A stretch of 64,000 nt of DNA, from assembly GCA_938001865.1 (NCBI GenBank), contig CALLAW010000032.1, positions 1-64,000 on the forward strand. Direction: 5' to 3'. This document shows, one piece after another, positions 35,659 to 50,600 of the stretch. A program made the position numbers and the translations under genes. Every line of letters begins with the position of its first letter. Positions within the stretch are counted from its first letter, which is position 1. Under the pieces are notes generated by a model. The model made no database searches and was not told the origin of the DNA. It saw only the letters and a program-made list of their open reading frames with translations. Source of the stretch: an uncultured Saprospiraceae bacterium. Lineage in GTDB: Bacteria; Bacteroidota; Bacteroidia; Chitinophagales; Saprospiraceae.

Positions 35659-38600
35659 ATGAATAAGAAATTAATTCTTACCGACAAAAACAAGAAACAA
35701 GCAAACTCTCAATTCAAGAAGAGTCTTTTTTCTTTTCTCTTGTTCCTTACTTCGTTTAACATGTTTGGGCATTCAGTCCAAGTCAATTATTGTGTCACAG
35801 AGGTAGGTACGATCAGACTCTTCATAGAGCATTGGCACGGTAATTTGAGTTTCCAACAGATGGCTAATGCTCAGGTACAGATATTTGTAGATGACGGATC
35901 TACAGTTACACAGGAGTTTTATCCAGCACAAGGAGCTGTGATCAATACCACCATAGATAACTTACCTGGATGTAAGACCGAGATGGTAGTCCTCTCGCAG
36001 TGTACCTCCAGATCAGATGGTAGGAATGCCAACACACAGAATGATTGGGGATATTGGGATTTTGTGCCACCAGCATGTGGAGCACCCTTGACACTCACGG
36101 TAAATGCTGTACAAGGTTCTCAAGCATTTATCTTCTTAGAGGGATGTGACAATCTATTTCCTACAAGTTTCACAGCTACATTTGAAGACTGCGCTGAGCC
36201 TCAACTGACATGTCCAGATGACATCACAACGACTGCTGGTCCAGATTGCACAGCCATGGTGACTGGGCTGAATCCAGATATTTTATTTGATGATTGTACC
36301 GCTGTTGATGATTTGATATTGAGCTATGAGATTACAGGAGCTACATCGAGGAGTGGTCCCGGATTGCCAGATGGGCTATTCAATGTAGGGACGAGCAGTG
36401 TTACGATCTTAGCAGAAGATGAGACAGGTAAGATAGGAGAGTGTACGATGACAGTCACTGTCCAAGATGAATCTCCACCTACGATAGACTGTAGTCAAGC
36501 AAGTGATATGCTCTCTATAACATGTGCTACGAGTCCACCACCGTTGTTAGATGTTGGTGCATTTGCAGTGATGGATAACTGTACGAGTCTTGGGGATATC
36601 CTCTTTACGATTGACGAGACAGAGACATCGCCAGAGACTTGTCCAGCTGGGAGTTCAGACCTCATAAGGACGTACAGTTTTGCTGACGAGGCTGGCAATA
36701 TCGCAACATGTGTACAGACGATCACCTTTGTAGATGATACAGAGGCTCCTACTGTGGTAGGTGCCACACCCACTGATGCGAATCTCTCATGTGATGAGGC
36801 TGCACCACCCGTGCCCACTGTAGAGTTTACCGATAATTGTACTGACCCTGTCAATGTTGAATTTTTTGAGACATTCTCACCAGATCCAGATTGTCCCACA
36901 TCATACTCCCTGACGAGGACGTGGATAGCAACTGATGATTGTAGTAATGAGATAATAGTGACACAAACGATCACAGTCACAGATGATGTCGATCCGCTAT
37001 TGGATCCGATTGCAGATCTTACGATTGACTGTGATGACCAAGCTGCAGGAGAGATAGCAGCATGGTTAGCTCTCCCTACGGGTACTGATAATTGTGGATC
37101 GGTATCGATTACGCATGATTGGGATGGCAGTATCCCTGACTTCTGTGCCGGTGAGAGCATTACGATTACATATACAGCGACAGATCTCTGTGGCAATACG
37201 ACCGTAGATCAAGGTCAGATTATTGGTACTGCAGATGTCACAGGACCGATGTTTTTAAATTGTCCAAGTGACTTTACAGTAAATGCAGACTTTGCTAATT
37301 GTGGAGCCGATATCGTCTTTAGTACTCCCATAGCAGAAGATTGTGGTGAATTTGTCAATGTAGATTATGCAACTGGAAGCCTCCAATCTGGAGATATCTT
37401 TCCCGAAGGAACATCAACGATAACATTCGAAGCGACAGATCTTTGTGGCAATATCACGACTTGTACATTTGATCTCACAGTCGTAGATGATACGACACCT
37501 ACTATCAGTTGTCCATCTAATACTGTGACCAACTGTGCTGACCCCGGAGCATGCACGTGGACATCAGATGAGAGCATCTATGCGAGTTATACAGATAATT
37601 GTGCTGACTTTGTGGTTACATATGCGATTACGGGTGCTACGAGTGCCAATGGTACAGGCAATGCAGATGCAATCGACTTTGAACTTGGCACGAGTACAGT
37701 AACATATACGATTACAGATAACTCTACGATGCCTCCGTTGGTTGCGACATGTCTGTTTGATGTCAGAGTAGAGGATTGTGAGGCACCAACATTTACATGT
37801 AGTGATGCCTTGGGTATCGAGTGTGGGATGGAAGATCTCCAACAATGGCTTGATGATACCGAAGCTGCGATCATCGCTAATGGTGATATCGCTGCATGCT
37901 CAGAACCACTGACCGTAATCAGTCAGATCATCGAGTTAGACCAGTCTTGTGGCGATTCGTATACGAGGACATATCTCTTCACGGCAACTGATCAAGCAGG
38001 CAATAGTGGTACTTGCGAGGCGACTTATAGTGTGGTAGATAATACTGCACCAATCATCACTGCAGCAACAGACCTCGTCATACAGTGCAGTGGTACGAGC
38101 CAATCAATAGCGATCAATACTTGGCTGAGTAATCAGGGTAATGCTATGCTGAACACTGAGGATTGCGGAGACATCATCTGGACCAATGACTTCTCGGGTC
38201 TTACTGATGACTGCAATGAGACAGGTACAGCAGATGTGCTATTCACAGCAACGGATGCTTGTGGTAATACTGCAACGACTACTGCGACAGTGACGATACA
38301 AGATACAATAGCACCGACACTCCTCTGTGCCGATGACATCATCGTAGAGTGCGGTGACCCTAATACTGATAACATTGTCACGAGCTGGTTACTCTCTGCC
38401 CAAGCAGAAGATGAGTGTGGAGATGTGACTGTGACCAATGATTACACAGCGTTGCCAGAGTGTGGTAGCAGTACTACGGTGACATTTACGATAAGTGACA
38501 GTTGTGATGGTACAGTGATCACCTGTACAGCACAGATCACACTAGATGACACTACACCACCAGTAGTCACTACACCTCCAACTGACCTCTTTGTCGAGTG

Positions 38601-41600
38601 TGATGGGAGTGCAGACCCTGGAGGTGCAATTGCAGCCTGGTTAGCACTCAATGGTGGGATGGTGATATCAGATGCTTGTGACCCTGCATCGATAGTAGCT
38701 AACACAATAGTGAACTCTCAAGTGACGTGCAATGGGGCTGAAGATATCATCTATCAATTCACCGCTACAGACCAATGCGGAAACCTCACAGTAGCAGAGA
38801 ATGCTACAGTACATCTGATAGATACGACTCCACCAGCAGTAACAGTACCAGATGATACCACAGTCAGCTGTGATGCCAGTCCAGATCCTGTGGCTTGGTC
38901 ACAGACATTTATAGTCTCAGATGATTGTGACCTTACTCCAATGGTGATCAATCACCTCGAAGGGATCGAAGAGTCATGTGACGGGACTCTCCAGACTACG
39001 GTCTATACATACAGCTTCTATGCCATCGATAATTGTGGCAATACAGATGGGACAATTACTCGAACATATACAGTACAAGATCTTACTAATCCCATGATTA
39101 CTCCTCCGGATGACTTGTTACTCGACTGTACTGACGATGCAGCAATAGCAGTCATAGCTTGGCTTGATGACTACATCGTGAGTGATAATTGTAACTCAGA
39201 GGATGAGTTAGTGGTGACTAACGACTTTGTAGATGTACCTGAGATGTGTGGCGGTAGTGTGACAGTCACTTGGAGTGTCACAGATGCTTGTGGTGCAACT
39301 GGTACCGGCAGTGCTGATATCATCATATCAGATGACACTACTGGTCCAAGTATCGTCTGTCCAGATGACTTAGTCCTGATCTGTAATGACTCTAACAATG
39401 ATGCATTGATCGCATCATGGCTAGTACTTGCCACTGGAGATGATGACTGTAGCGATGTCGAGATTACTCACGATTACGATAGTATGTTGACTCTTGATTG
39501 TACAGGGGCTCTAGGTACAGTGGTCACATTTACAGCAGTAGATGATTGTGATAATGAGACTACCTGTACAGCATCGATATTCCTAGAAGACGATGAAGTA
39601 CCGATAATTACCACATTTGCATCGGACTATACGATTGAGTGTAGTGCAGCAGACTTCGTGACTCAACAGAATGATTGGATTGAGAATAATGGTGGTGCAG
39701 TGGCCACTGATAATTGTGATGATGATATTACATGGACTGCAACAGCACAGACAGCAATCGTTGGTTGCGGAGGGACATCGACGACTCCATATCTATTCAC
39801 AGCGACTGATGACTGTGGCAATATCGCAACATCGACAGCGAGCTTTATCGTCGAAGACGAATCAGCGCCAACCGTAATCCCTCCAGCTCCCTTGACAGTA
39901 GAGTGTAATGGATCGGGAAATCAAGCAGATCTTGCATCATGGTTAGCAACCGCAATGGCATCAGATGGATGCTCCCAGATCTCATCTATCGAAAGTTATG
40001 TTGACAATACAATCAGTGGTTGTGGTAATACTGCAAGCTATACCTATAGATTTGAAGCAACGGACGAGTGTGGATTTATGACAGAGGAGTTTTCAACATT
40101 TACGATACTGGATGAGACACCTCCTACGATTGATTGTCCAGTACCACTCACTCTAGAGTGTGGTAATCCAAATAATCTCACACTCATCGCAGCATGGCTA
40201 TCAACAGCTACAGCAGCTGATGGATGTAACGATGTGTCTATCAGTAATGATTACGTCGATGTACCATCTACACTACTCTGCAATGGAGGAGGGATGATCG
40301 ATGTGACATTTACGGCAGTAGATGATTGTGATAATCTCATCGCATGTGTGACTCAGATTATACTCGATGATACGACTCCACCAACATTTGAGAATTGTCC
40401 AATGGATATCGTACTTAATACAGATGGTGATTGTGGTAATACTTATCTCTTCTCTGCCCCTCCAGCGAGTGACAATTGTGAAGTGACTGTTACCCAGACA
40501 GCTGGATCACCAAGTGGTACTCTCTTACCACTCGGAGAGACGACGATAGAGTTTACAGCAACAGATGGATGCGGCAATACTGAAATCTGCAGCTATACTG
40601 TCACAGTAGTAGATACAGCAGATCCGATGATCGGTTGTCCATCTATCCCTGTCGTCATATGTGCAGATACAGGTACTTGTCAGTGGGTAAGTGATGACTC
40701 CATCAGTCCCAATGTAGAGACTGGAGACTGCCCACAATTCCAAGTAACGTATGCAATCTCTGGAGCTACATCAGCGACAGGGGACGATGACGCTACAGGC
40801 GAAATATTCAATCTAGGTACGAGTACAGTGACCTACACTATTGAAGACGGTAGCGGTAATATCAGTACCTGTAACTTTGATGTGATCGTAGACGATTGCG
40901 AATCACCAGTGCTGACATGTGCAGCAGATATCACAGTGACATGTGGTAACCTAGAGACAGCATTAGCTGACTGGCAAGCGACAGTGACTGCTACAGATAA
41001 TTGTGATATCAACCCACTGATCACACCAGTAGTCTTCAATACGATGAGTGGTTGTGGACAGACTGACTCTAATACGTATCTCTTCACTGCCTCTGATGCT
41101 GCTGGTAATACAAGCACATGTCTGGCAACTTATACGATAGTAGACAACACAGCTCCAGAGATCATCTGTCCCCCAATACTCGAACTCGAGTGTGGCAATG
41201 CAAATAATGAAGCATTTGTCAGTAATTGGCTAAGCACTGTAACAGCAAGTGATGGATGTTCTACACCGACGATTACGAATAACTACACTACACTTCCTAC
41301 AGATCTTCTCTGCGAAGGTGGAGGGATGATCACCGTAATATTTACCGCTGAAGACGACTGTGACAATGTGACAACTTGTACAGCTGAGATCTCCATAGAA
41401 GATACCACAGTCCCGACATTTGATTATTGTCCAGCAGATATTACTCTCAATGCTGATGGAGAGTGTGGATCGACACCGATATTCAGTAGTCCGACTGCAA
41501 TGGACAATTGTGATGTAACAGTAGCATTGACATCAGCGAATGCAAGTGGGACGGAGTTTCCACTAGGGACGACACCTGTAGAGTATACTGCCACTGATAG

Positions 41601-44600
41601 ATGCGGCAATACTGCAATCTGTACATGGAATATTACAGTAGTAGATAATATCGATCCTATCATACTCTGTCCGAGTGTCGCTGTAGCTAAATGCGTGGAT
41701 TTTGGGACTTGTAGTTGGATAAGTGACAGTTCTATATCTCCAGCATTCAACCTGGAGAACTGTCCTGACTTTACAATTACTTATGCAATAACAGGAGCAA
41801 CCACGGCAACTGGCAGTGATAATGCAGCAGGAGAAGTCCTAGCACTAGGGACAAGTACAGTGACCTATACCATGACCGATGCAAGTGATAACGTCACGAC
41901 GTGTAGCTTTGATGTCATCGTATCAGACTGTGACGACCCAATATTAGCATGTCCGACTGACCTTACAGTAGTCTGTGGGGATCCGCAAGCTACTCCACTG
42001 GCTGATTGGCAAGCGACTGCAACAGCAACGGACAATTGTGATGCATCGATAACAGTCACTCCATCTCTCTTCAATACGATTTCTGGATGTGGCAATACAC
42101 TCAGCGAAGTCTATCTCTTCACCGCAACGGATGCAGAAGGGAACACGAGTACATGTCTTGCAACTTATACCATCATAGATAATCAGGCACCAGAGATTAT
42201 ATGTCCTGCAGCACCGCTATCTCTTGAGTGTAACGATACTAATAATACTGCACTCATCACTGCGTGGTTAGCGTCAGTCAGTGCAGAGGACAACTGTGAT
42301 ACCCCTCTATTGACACACAACTATGTAGCACCACCACTCGGATTTACTTGTGATGGTACGGGCTTGATCTCAGTAGTATTCACAGCGACCGACGCTTGTG
42401 GTAACTCCTCTGTATGTATAGCGGATATCACTCTAAATGATACGCAGGCACCGACGATAGAGTGTCCATCAGACCTGACCCTCTCATGCAACAATGTCAA
42501 TAATGCAGCTTTGATTAACAATTGGCTAGATCTAGCCTCAGGTGATGATAGCTGCGCAGACATCACAGTCACCCATGACTACACATCTGGATTGACATTG
42601 GACTGCAATAGCATCACAGGGACAGTAGTGACATTCACAGCGACTGATGATTGTGACAATACTACATCATGTACAGCCTCCATCATACTGAATGATAATG
42701 AAGTGCCAGTGATCACGAGCTTTGCAGACGATCTTATCTTGGAATGCGGCGAGGCGAATAATGAGGCAACCATCTCTAACTGGATTGCTGACAATGGAGG
42801 TACTGAGGCATCTGACAATTGTGATATGAATATGACTTGGACTGCAGTAGCAGATGTGCCAGAGGGCACATGTGGGAGTACGACTATAACATCATACACA
42901 TTTACCGTGAGTGATGCATGTGGCAATACTGCAATAGCCTCTGCTAACGTCCAACTCCTCGATACGACTGACCCTATCCTGACTGTACCTGTGGCTACTA
43001 CTGTAGAGTGCAATGGATCAGGAAATCAAGCAGAATTGTCAACATGGCTAGCATCCGCAACAGCAGAAGATACTTGCGATGAAGAGGTCACTGTGACAAC
43101 TCTCCTAGATAATACAGTGAGTGGATGTGGATCTACAGAGACATATGTCTATCTCTTTACAGCGACTGATGCATGTGGGAATTCTCTCTCGGAGCAATCC
43201 AGCTTTGTGATAGAGGATAGGACTGCACCGACAATCACTTGTCCAGCAATCCCGCTCACTCTCCAGTGTGGCAATCCTAATAATCTCACTCTTGTCTCCG
43301 CATGGTTATCTACCGTGACTGCTGCCGATGATTGCAGTGAGATCACCATTACGAATAATTTCATCGGGCTGCCAACTGACTTAGTCTGTAACGGAGGAGG
43401 GACAGTCACAGTGACATTTACAGCTAGTGATGCTTGTGGCAATGACTCTCAATGTACTGGACAGATCATTATAGATGATACTATAGCACCGACATTTGTC
43501 AATTGTCCAGCTGATGTCACGCTGAATACTGACGACGCATGTGGTAATACACCAATCTTCAGTCTGCCTGATGCTACTGATGAGTGCAGTGTGACGGTTA
43601 CCCAGACTGGTGGTCCAGCAAGTGGCACCGTATTCCCTCTAGGTACGACTACTCTAGAGTTCACAGCAACAGATGAATGTGGCAATACAGACGTCTGTGA
43701 GTATGATATAACAGTAGTAGACTTAGATAATCCTGAAGTCTCTTGTCCGATCGGCAATACAGTGAAGTGTGCTGATACTGGTACATGTGTCTGGACAAGT
43801 GATACTACAGTTGCACCCAACACCGGGCTGGATGACTGTCCAGGTATCTCCATCACTTATACGATTACAGGTGCTACGCAAGGAAGTGGATTAGATGATG
43901 CCACAGGAGAGATATTCAATATTGGTACGAGTACAGTGACATACACTATCCAAGATGGCAGTGATAATAGTAGCACATGTAGCTTTGATGTCGTAGTACA
44001 GGACTGTGAAGACCCTGTCATCTCTTGTGCAACAGATCTGATAGTGACATGTAGTGATGCAGCAGCAACGTCGATTGATGATTGGCAATCTACTGTCAGT
44101 GGATCAGACAACTGCGATACTCCAGTAGATATCTCTGCGCTACTCTTCAATACGGTGAGTGGATGCGGCAATACGATGGCTGAGACATATCTCTTCACTG
44201 CAACAGATGAAGCGGGTAATACTTCGACATGTCTCTCGACATATACGATAGAAGATATCACACCACCGGAGATCATCTGCCCTGCAGACCTCACGCTAGA
44301 GTGTGGCGATCCTAACAATCCTGCACTGATCGTAGCATGGTTAGCGACTACATCGGCTACTGATGGGTGTGATATACCGACACTCACTCATGATTACTCT
44401 CATCTTCCATCAGATCTTGATTGTATGGGTGGTGGTAGTTTGACAGTGACATTTAGAGCAGTAGATGCTTGTGATAATGAGACTACGTGTACATCTCTCA
44501 TAACCATGACTGACACGACAGCTCCGACATTTGAGATGTGTCCTGCTGATATTACTCTCAATGCTGATGGTGGTTGTGGAAGTACACCGATCTTCAGCAC

Positions 44601-47600
44601 ACCGATAGCATCAGACAACTGCAATGTTACTGTAGCTCAGACCTCAGGACTGATGAGTGGGGTGCAATTCCCTCTAGGTACGACTACTGTAGAGTTCATG
44701 GCGACAGATGCTTGTGGTAATACTGCAGTATGTGCTTGGGATATAAGCGTAGTAGATATTACAGATCCGATCGTATCGTGTCCAAGTGTTGACATCGTAC
44801 AGTGTACAGATATCGGGACATGCATGTGGGTCAGCGACGATTCAGTATCACCATCATTCAGTACAGAAGACTGTCCTGATTACATTCTGACATATAGCAT
44901 CAGTGGTGCCACTACAGAGAGTGGATCGGATAATGCTACAGGTGTAGTCTTCCAGCTTGGGACGAGCACAGTTACTTATACCATGACAGATGGGAGTGGC
45001 AATGTGACATCATGTAGTTTTGATGTAGTGATCCAGGATTGCGAAGCACCAGTATTGACATGTCCTATGGAGATGATCGTAGAGTGTAATGATCCAGCTG
45101 CGATGACTGTCCTAGATTGGCAAGCGACAGCAGTAGCGACTGACAACTGTGCTAGTGATATTACTATCGAAGCGACACTATTCAACTCAGTAAGTGGATG
45201 CGGTGGCACATCGAGCCAAGCATATCTCTTCACGGCGACTGATGCTGCGGGTAATCAGAGTACTTGTATCGCAAGCTATATCCTCCAAGATACATCCTCA
45301 CCTACGATCACATGCCCTCAGCCACTAGTGCTCGCTTGTGGTGATCCGAATAATGCATCCCTCATCGGCAACTGGTTAGCTGCGGCTACGACGACAGATG
45401 AGTGTGGAAGTCCTACGATTACTCACAATTATGTAGCTCCACCTCAGGGATTTGTCTGTAATCAATCAGGGCTGATATCAGTAGTATTTACCTCTACAGA
45501 TGAGTGTGGTCTGACAAGCAACTGTACAGCGGATATTCTGATCAATGATACAGAGTTACCAGTAATTACATGCCCAGATGATCTTACACTGGAGTGCAAT
45601 AATGTCAATAATACGGCAATTATCAACTCTTGGTTAGCTCTAGCTACAGCACAAGATAACTGTAGTGATGTCCAAGTGGTCAATGACTTCTCTGATATGT
45701 TGACACTAGATTGCTCGGGGGCAAATGGGACAATCATCACATTTACAGCAAGTGACGAATGTGACAATACAGTGACATGTACAGCATCTATCTTCCTAGA
45801 AGATGATGAACTACCAATGATAATCACTCCACCAACTGACTTGAGTGTCGAGTGTGATGGAGCTGGTAATATCACGGAGATTCAAAATTGGCTAGATGAT
45901 AATACAAGTAACGATCCAGATCGCGGTATGGAGGCAACTGATAATTGTGGGATGGTCTCACTTACAGTCCTCGAAGCAAGCAGATCAGATGAGTGTGGCA
46001 ATACGACAATCATCACATACACATATACGGTGACTGATGTCTGCGGCAATATGGTTAGCGTCAATGCCAATGTCAATATCACTGACACTACAGATCCAGT
46101 GCTCACTCCACCAACAGCCACAGATACAGCATCGTGTGATGTTGACTTTGAGACAGCATTTGATCTCTGGCTCAACTCGGCAAGTGCAACAGATCTCTGC
46201 GGTACTGCAGAGGTATCAGCTGTACTCTTCCAAGAGCAGATGATCTGTGCTGGTACCAATAGTATCATCGAGAGGGAGTATACGTTCACAGCAACAGACG
46301 CATGTAACAATCAAAGTACAGCTAATGCGACATTTACGATAATTGATGATATCGATCCGACGATCCAAGCACCTGCAGACTTAGAGATGGGATGCGGAGA
46401 TGATTTCAGTGCTCAGATTAGTATTTGGCTAGACCAATATACTGTCATAGACGCTTGTCAGCAAACGACTGTTTCTCACGATTTTGATGGACAAGTCCCT
46501 GATCAATGTGGTGGCAGTATCACTGTGACATGGACTGTTATGGATGATTGTGGAGCTACGAGTACTGCGAGTGCAGACATCATAATCACTGCTGACACGA
46601 CACCACCTAGTATCGACTTCTGTCCTGCGGACTTGACGTTTACTACAGAGGCAGGGCAGTGTGATGCAGTGATTAACTATGGCACGCCGACGGCTACAGA
46701 TTGCAATGGTCCAGTGACTATCGTCAAGACTAGTGGTCCTGATGCAGGGACGATGGTAGCAGCAGGAATGACAGAAACCATAGAGTTCACTGCAACGGAT
46801 GGTTGTGGTAATGCCTCGATCTGTACGTTTACAGTGACAGTGATAGATGAGCAATTACCAGTGATCACTTGTCCATCTAATGATGTAGTCAAGTGTAACT
46901 CTACAGGGACGTGTACTTGGATATCAGATAATGATGTCTCACCGATCAACTCAAGTGATAACTGTCCTAACTATACTGTCAACTATATCATCACAGGAGC
47001 TACTCAGAGTACAGGTGTAGATGATGCCGCTGGCGAAATCTTCAACCTCGGAGAGTCTACAGTGACATACCAGATTATGGATGCGATGGGTAACCCTGTC
47101 TCGACATGTACATTTATGGTAGTCGTACAAGACTGCGAAGATCCTACCATACTCTGCAACGATGTATCAGGAGTGGCATGCAATGCTCAGAGTCTTACGG
47201 ATTGGTACATGAGTATCGTGAGTACTGTGGCTGATAACTGTGATGATGACTTGTCAGTGGATACACTGTTACTTACTGACTTCAGCACATGTGGCAATAC
47301 ATTTGATAGAGTCTATCAATATACGGTAACTGATGCAGCTGGCAATATGAGTAGCTGTCTTGCAAGGTATATGACGATAGATGATGTAGAACCAGTGATA
47401 ACGACCGAAGCCCAATCACTCTCAGTCGAGTGTGATGGTACTAATCAAAGTATCCTATTCCAAGGATGGCTCAACTCTCATGCAAGTGCAGTAGCTACAG
47501 ATGAGTGTGGAGGTCCGATTACGTGGTCCAATGACTTCAATGGATCAGTGACTACTGAGTGCTCAGGTACGACAGATATCACGGTGACATTCACAGCCAC

Positions 47601-50600
47601 AGATGAGTGTGGCAATGCCTCTACTACGACGGCGACATTCAGGATCGAAGATACTACTGCCCCAATACTCAACTTACCTAATGACTTAGACTTGAGTTGT
47701 GGAGATCCATTCAATGCATTCTTTACGCTTACTTGGATCAATGGTGCTTCTGCAAATGATGTCTGTAATGGATTCACATTTGTCAGCAATGACTATCCTG
47801 GTACGATGGTAGAGAGTTGCGGATCTACGACCGTGCAGACGATTACATTTACAGCAAGTGACCTCTGTGGCAATGTGACTACAGATACTCGGACTGTGAC
47901 GACATCAGATACGACACCACCGACAGTATTGCTCCCAGCTCAAGATATCGTGCTGGAGTGTGGGTCTACGCAAGAGATCACCACATGGCTCAACTCTAAT
48001 GGTGGTGCCATCGCAACAGATGACTGTAGTGATGAGCAACTGACTTGGACGTATACATCTGATGACTTCACTCCAGTCTGTGGAGCAGCTGGAGAGGTAG
48101 TGTATACATTCGTCGTGACAGATAACTGTGGTAATAGTACGGCGACGACTGCGAGTCTCATCACTGAGGATAGGACTCCACCTCTACTCACAGTGCCGAC
48201 AGATTATATCGAAGAGTGTGGCTCAGTCACTACAAGTATCGAAGATTGGATAGCTCAAGCAACCGCTACAGATGCTTGTGGGACGGTCGAGATTACAAGT
48301 ACATTGTGGGACAGTAACATCGGTTGTGGAGGGACACTCTTTGAGAGATACCTCTTCACAGCGATCGATCAGTGTGGCAATGTAAGTACAGACTTTGGTA
48401 ACTATAGGACGGTAGATACGACGGATCCATTATTGGATTGTCCAGCAGATCTCATCCTAGAGTGTGGTGACCAAGACAATGCTATCTTACTCCAAAGTTG
48501 GTTGAATAGCGCAGTGGGAGTTGATGCTAATGGCTGTAGCACGATTACAGTGACAGCTGACCCTCCGAGTGAATTACCAGACCTCAGTTGTGATCAGATA
48601 GATGGGCTTGAAGTAACATTTATCGCGACAGATGATTGTGGCAATAGTACGACTTGTATTGCATCGATCTATGTGATAGATACAGTAGAACCAGTATTCT
48701 TGAATTGTCCATCTGATATCGTGATCAATGTAGATGTAGACATCTGTGGAGCTAATCCTATCTTCTCTACTCCTATAGCGGCGGACGATTGTAGTGTGAC
48801 AGTAGAGCAGACTGCAGGACTTGCATCAGGATCAGAATTTCCGCTTGGAGAGACTCAACTTGAATATACTGCGACAGATCTCTGTGGCAATACGAGTGTC
48901 TGTGCATTTACGCTGACAGTGGTAGACTCTGACGTACCGATGATATTGTGTCCGTCTAATGGTATCGAAGTGGCAACATCACCAGGCCTCTGTGTCTGGA
49001 TGTCGGATGATCAAGTAGCACCAAGCATCTCTGTAGAGAACTGTCCAGACCAGGTGATTACATATACGATCACAGGAGCTACCAATGCAAGTGGATCAGA
49101 CAATGCAGCTGGCGTAACCTTCAATCTTGGAGTAAGTGAAGTCTGCTATACGATCACTGATGGGAGTGGCAATGTCGCGATGTGTTGCTTTGAAGTAACT
49201 GTAGTAGATCTAGAGTTACCAATGATAGTATGTCCAGCGGATATCCTGATTATCGCTGATAGCGAAGTCGATGGGATCTGCGTAGGAGCAGTTGATTGGA
49301 CACATCCAATACCGACTGATAACTGTGGGGTCGGTCAGATAGATTATACGATTACTCACTCATCATCGCCAACAGTCTCTCTGACAGATGTGGCTGCTGG
49401 AGAGATAGAGACGGCGACATTCGTAGCAGGGACATCTGTGGTCGAGTATACTGTCACAGATAGTAATGGCAACACTCAGACTTGCCAATTCAATGTAGAT
49501 GTGATCGGTATCAAACACGAAAAAACTCTCGCAAGGGTCACTCAGAACCCTGACGATAGTTACTGTACAGAATACAACCTCAGAGTCTACAATACATCCA
49601 ACACAGCTGGGACATATAGTCTCTATGATCTTCCAGACTTTGATGATGACATAGTGATCTTGAGTGCTGAGTATAGCTCTTCTGTCCATGTCAATACTCA
49701 ATTGGCGACGACACCACCAGCCTCAGGATGGTCACTTGCGACTGATCAACTCATGCCAGGATACGGCACGCATCTCTATGTATTGACTGTCTGCACAGTA
49801 GCGGACTTGAAAGATGAGATGACACCTGGAGATGGGCTATACTCTGTCTGTGGGACTCGCCAAGATCCGGCGACATCAGATGATGGAGGACAAGGACTCT
49901 TCAATGAGTCTCTATTGGATGTAGATGGAGATGCACTCCCAGATGCAAGAGATACTGTCTGTGCTGATATCCCTTATATCACTCATGCTAAAGACTTCCT
50001 CGGATATCAGAGAAATGCTGATGGAACCTACGATGTCCAATTCAAAGTGACAGTTGAGAATATCGGTGGAGCTCCAGGAGCATATGACCTTTGGGATCAA
50101 CCGTACTTTGACGATGATTTTATAATCAATTCGGGTACATACTCTACAGATATCGTAAGTGGTGGCGGTGAATTGAGTGGTGCATTAGTAGGTACTGGTC
50201 CATGGGTATTAGCCGATGATCAAGGTCTCGACCATGGTGAGACCCACTGCTATACCTTGACAGTAAATGTGAGTATCAATCTCAGTAATCCGAGTACTCT
50301 TGGTGATGAGATATACACATACTGCGGGAGTACTGATGATGCGGGAGTGCCTCAGCCAGGAGAAGGACTCTACAATGAAACCTCTCTCGATCGATCTAAT
50401 GATGGCATCCCAGAAGAAGTAGAATATACTTGTGGAGATATCGAGATCGTAGATCTCGCATTGGCTAAAGTATTGGTGACTCAACCACCGTATAATTATG
50501 GAGATATCTTGACATTCGATATAGAGATAACTAACCAAGGTAACATCGATCTGTATGCGATAGAGATCAATGATTATGTGCCGATTGGTTATGCATTTAC

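Noticed and set aside
36495..37196. Long open frame (233 codons) on the strand opposite the giant gene, and others such as 43857-44387
   Set aside because: They lie fully inside the intact 6099-codon frame and arise from its repetitive Thr/Ser/Asp/Cys codon pattern; their translations are low-complexity Ser/Val-rich and differ from block to block only as the mirror image of HYR modules.
36190..49510. Regular short repeats that could suggest a CRISPR array
   Set aside because: The repeats are coding, about 85 codons per unit with diverged DNA, with no constant direct repeat and spacer pattern.
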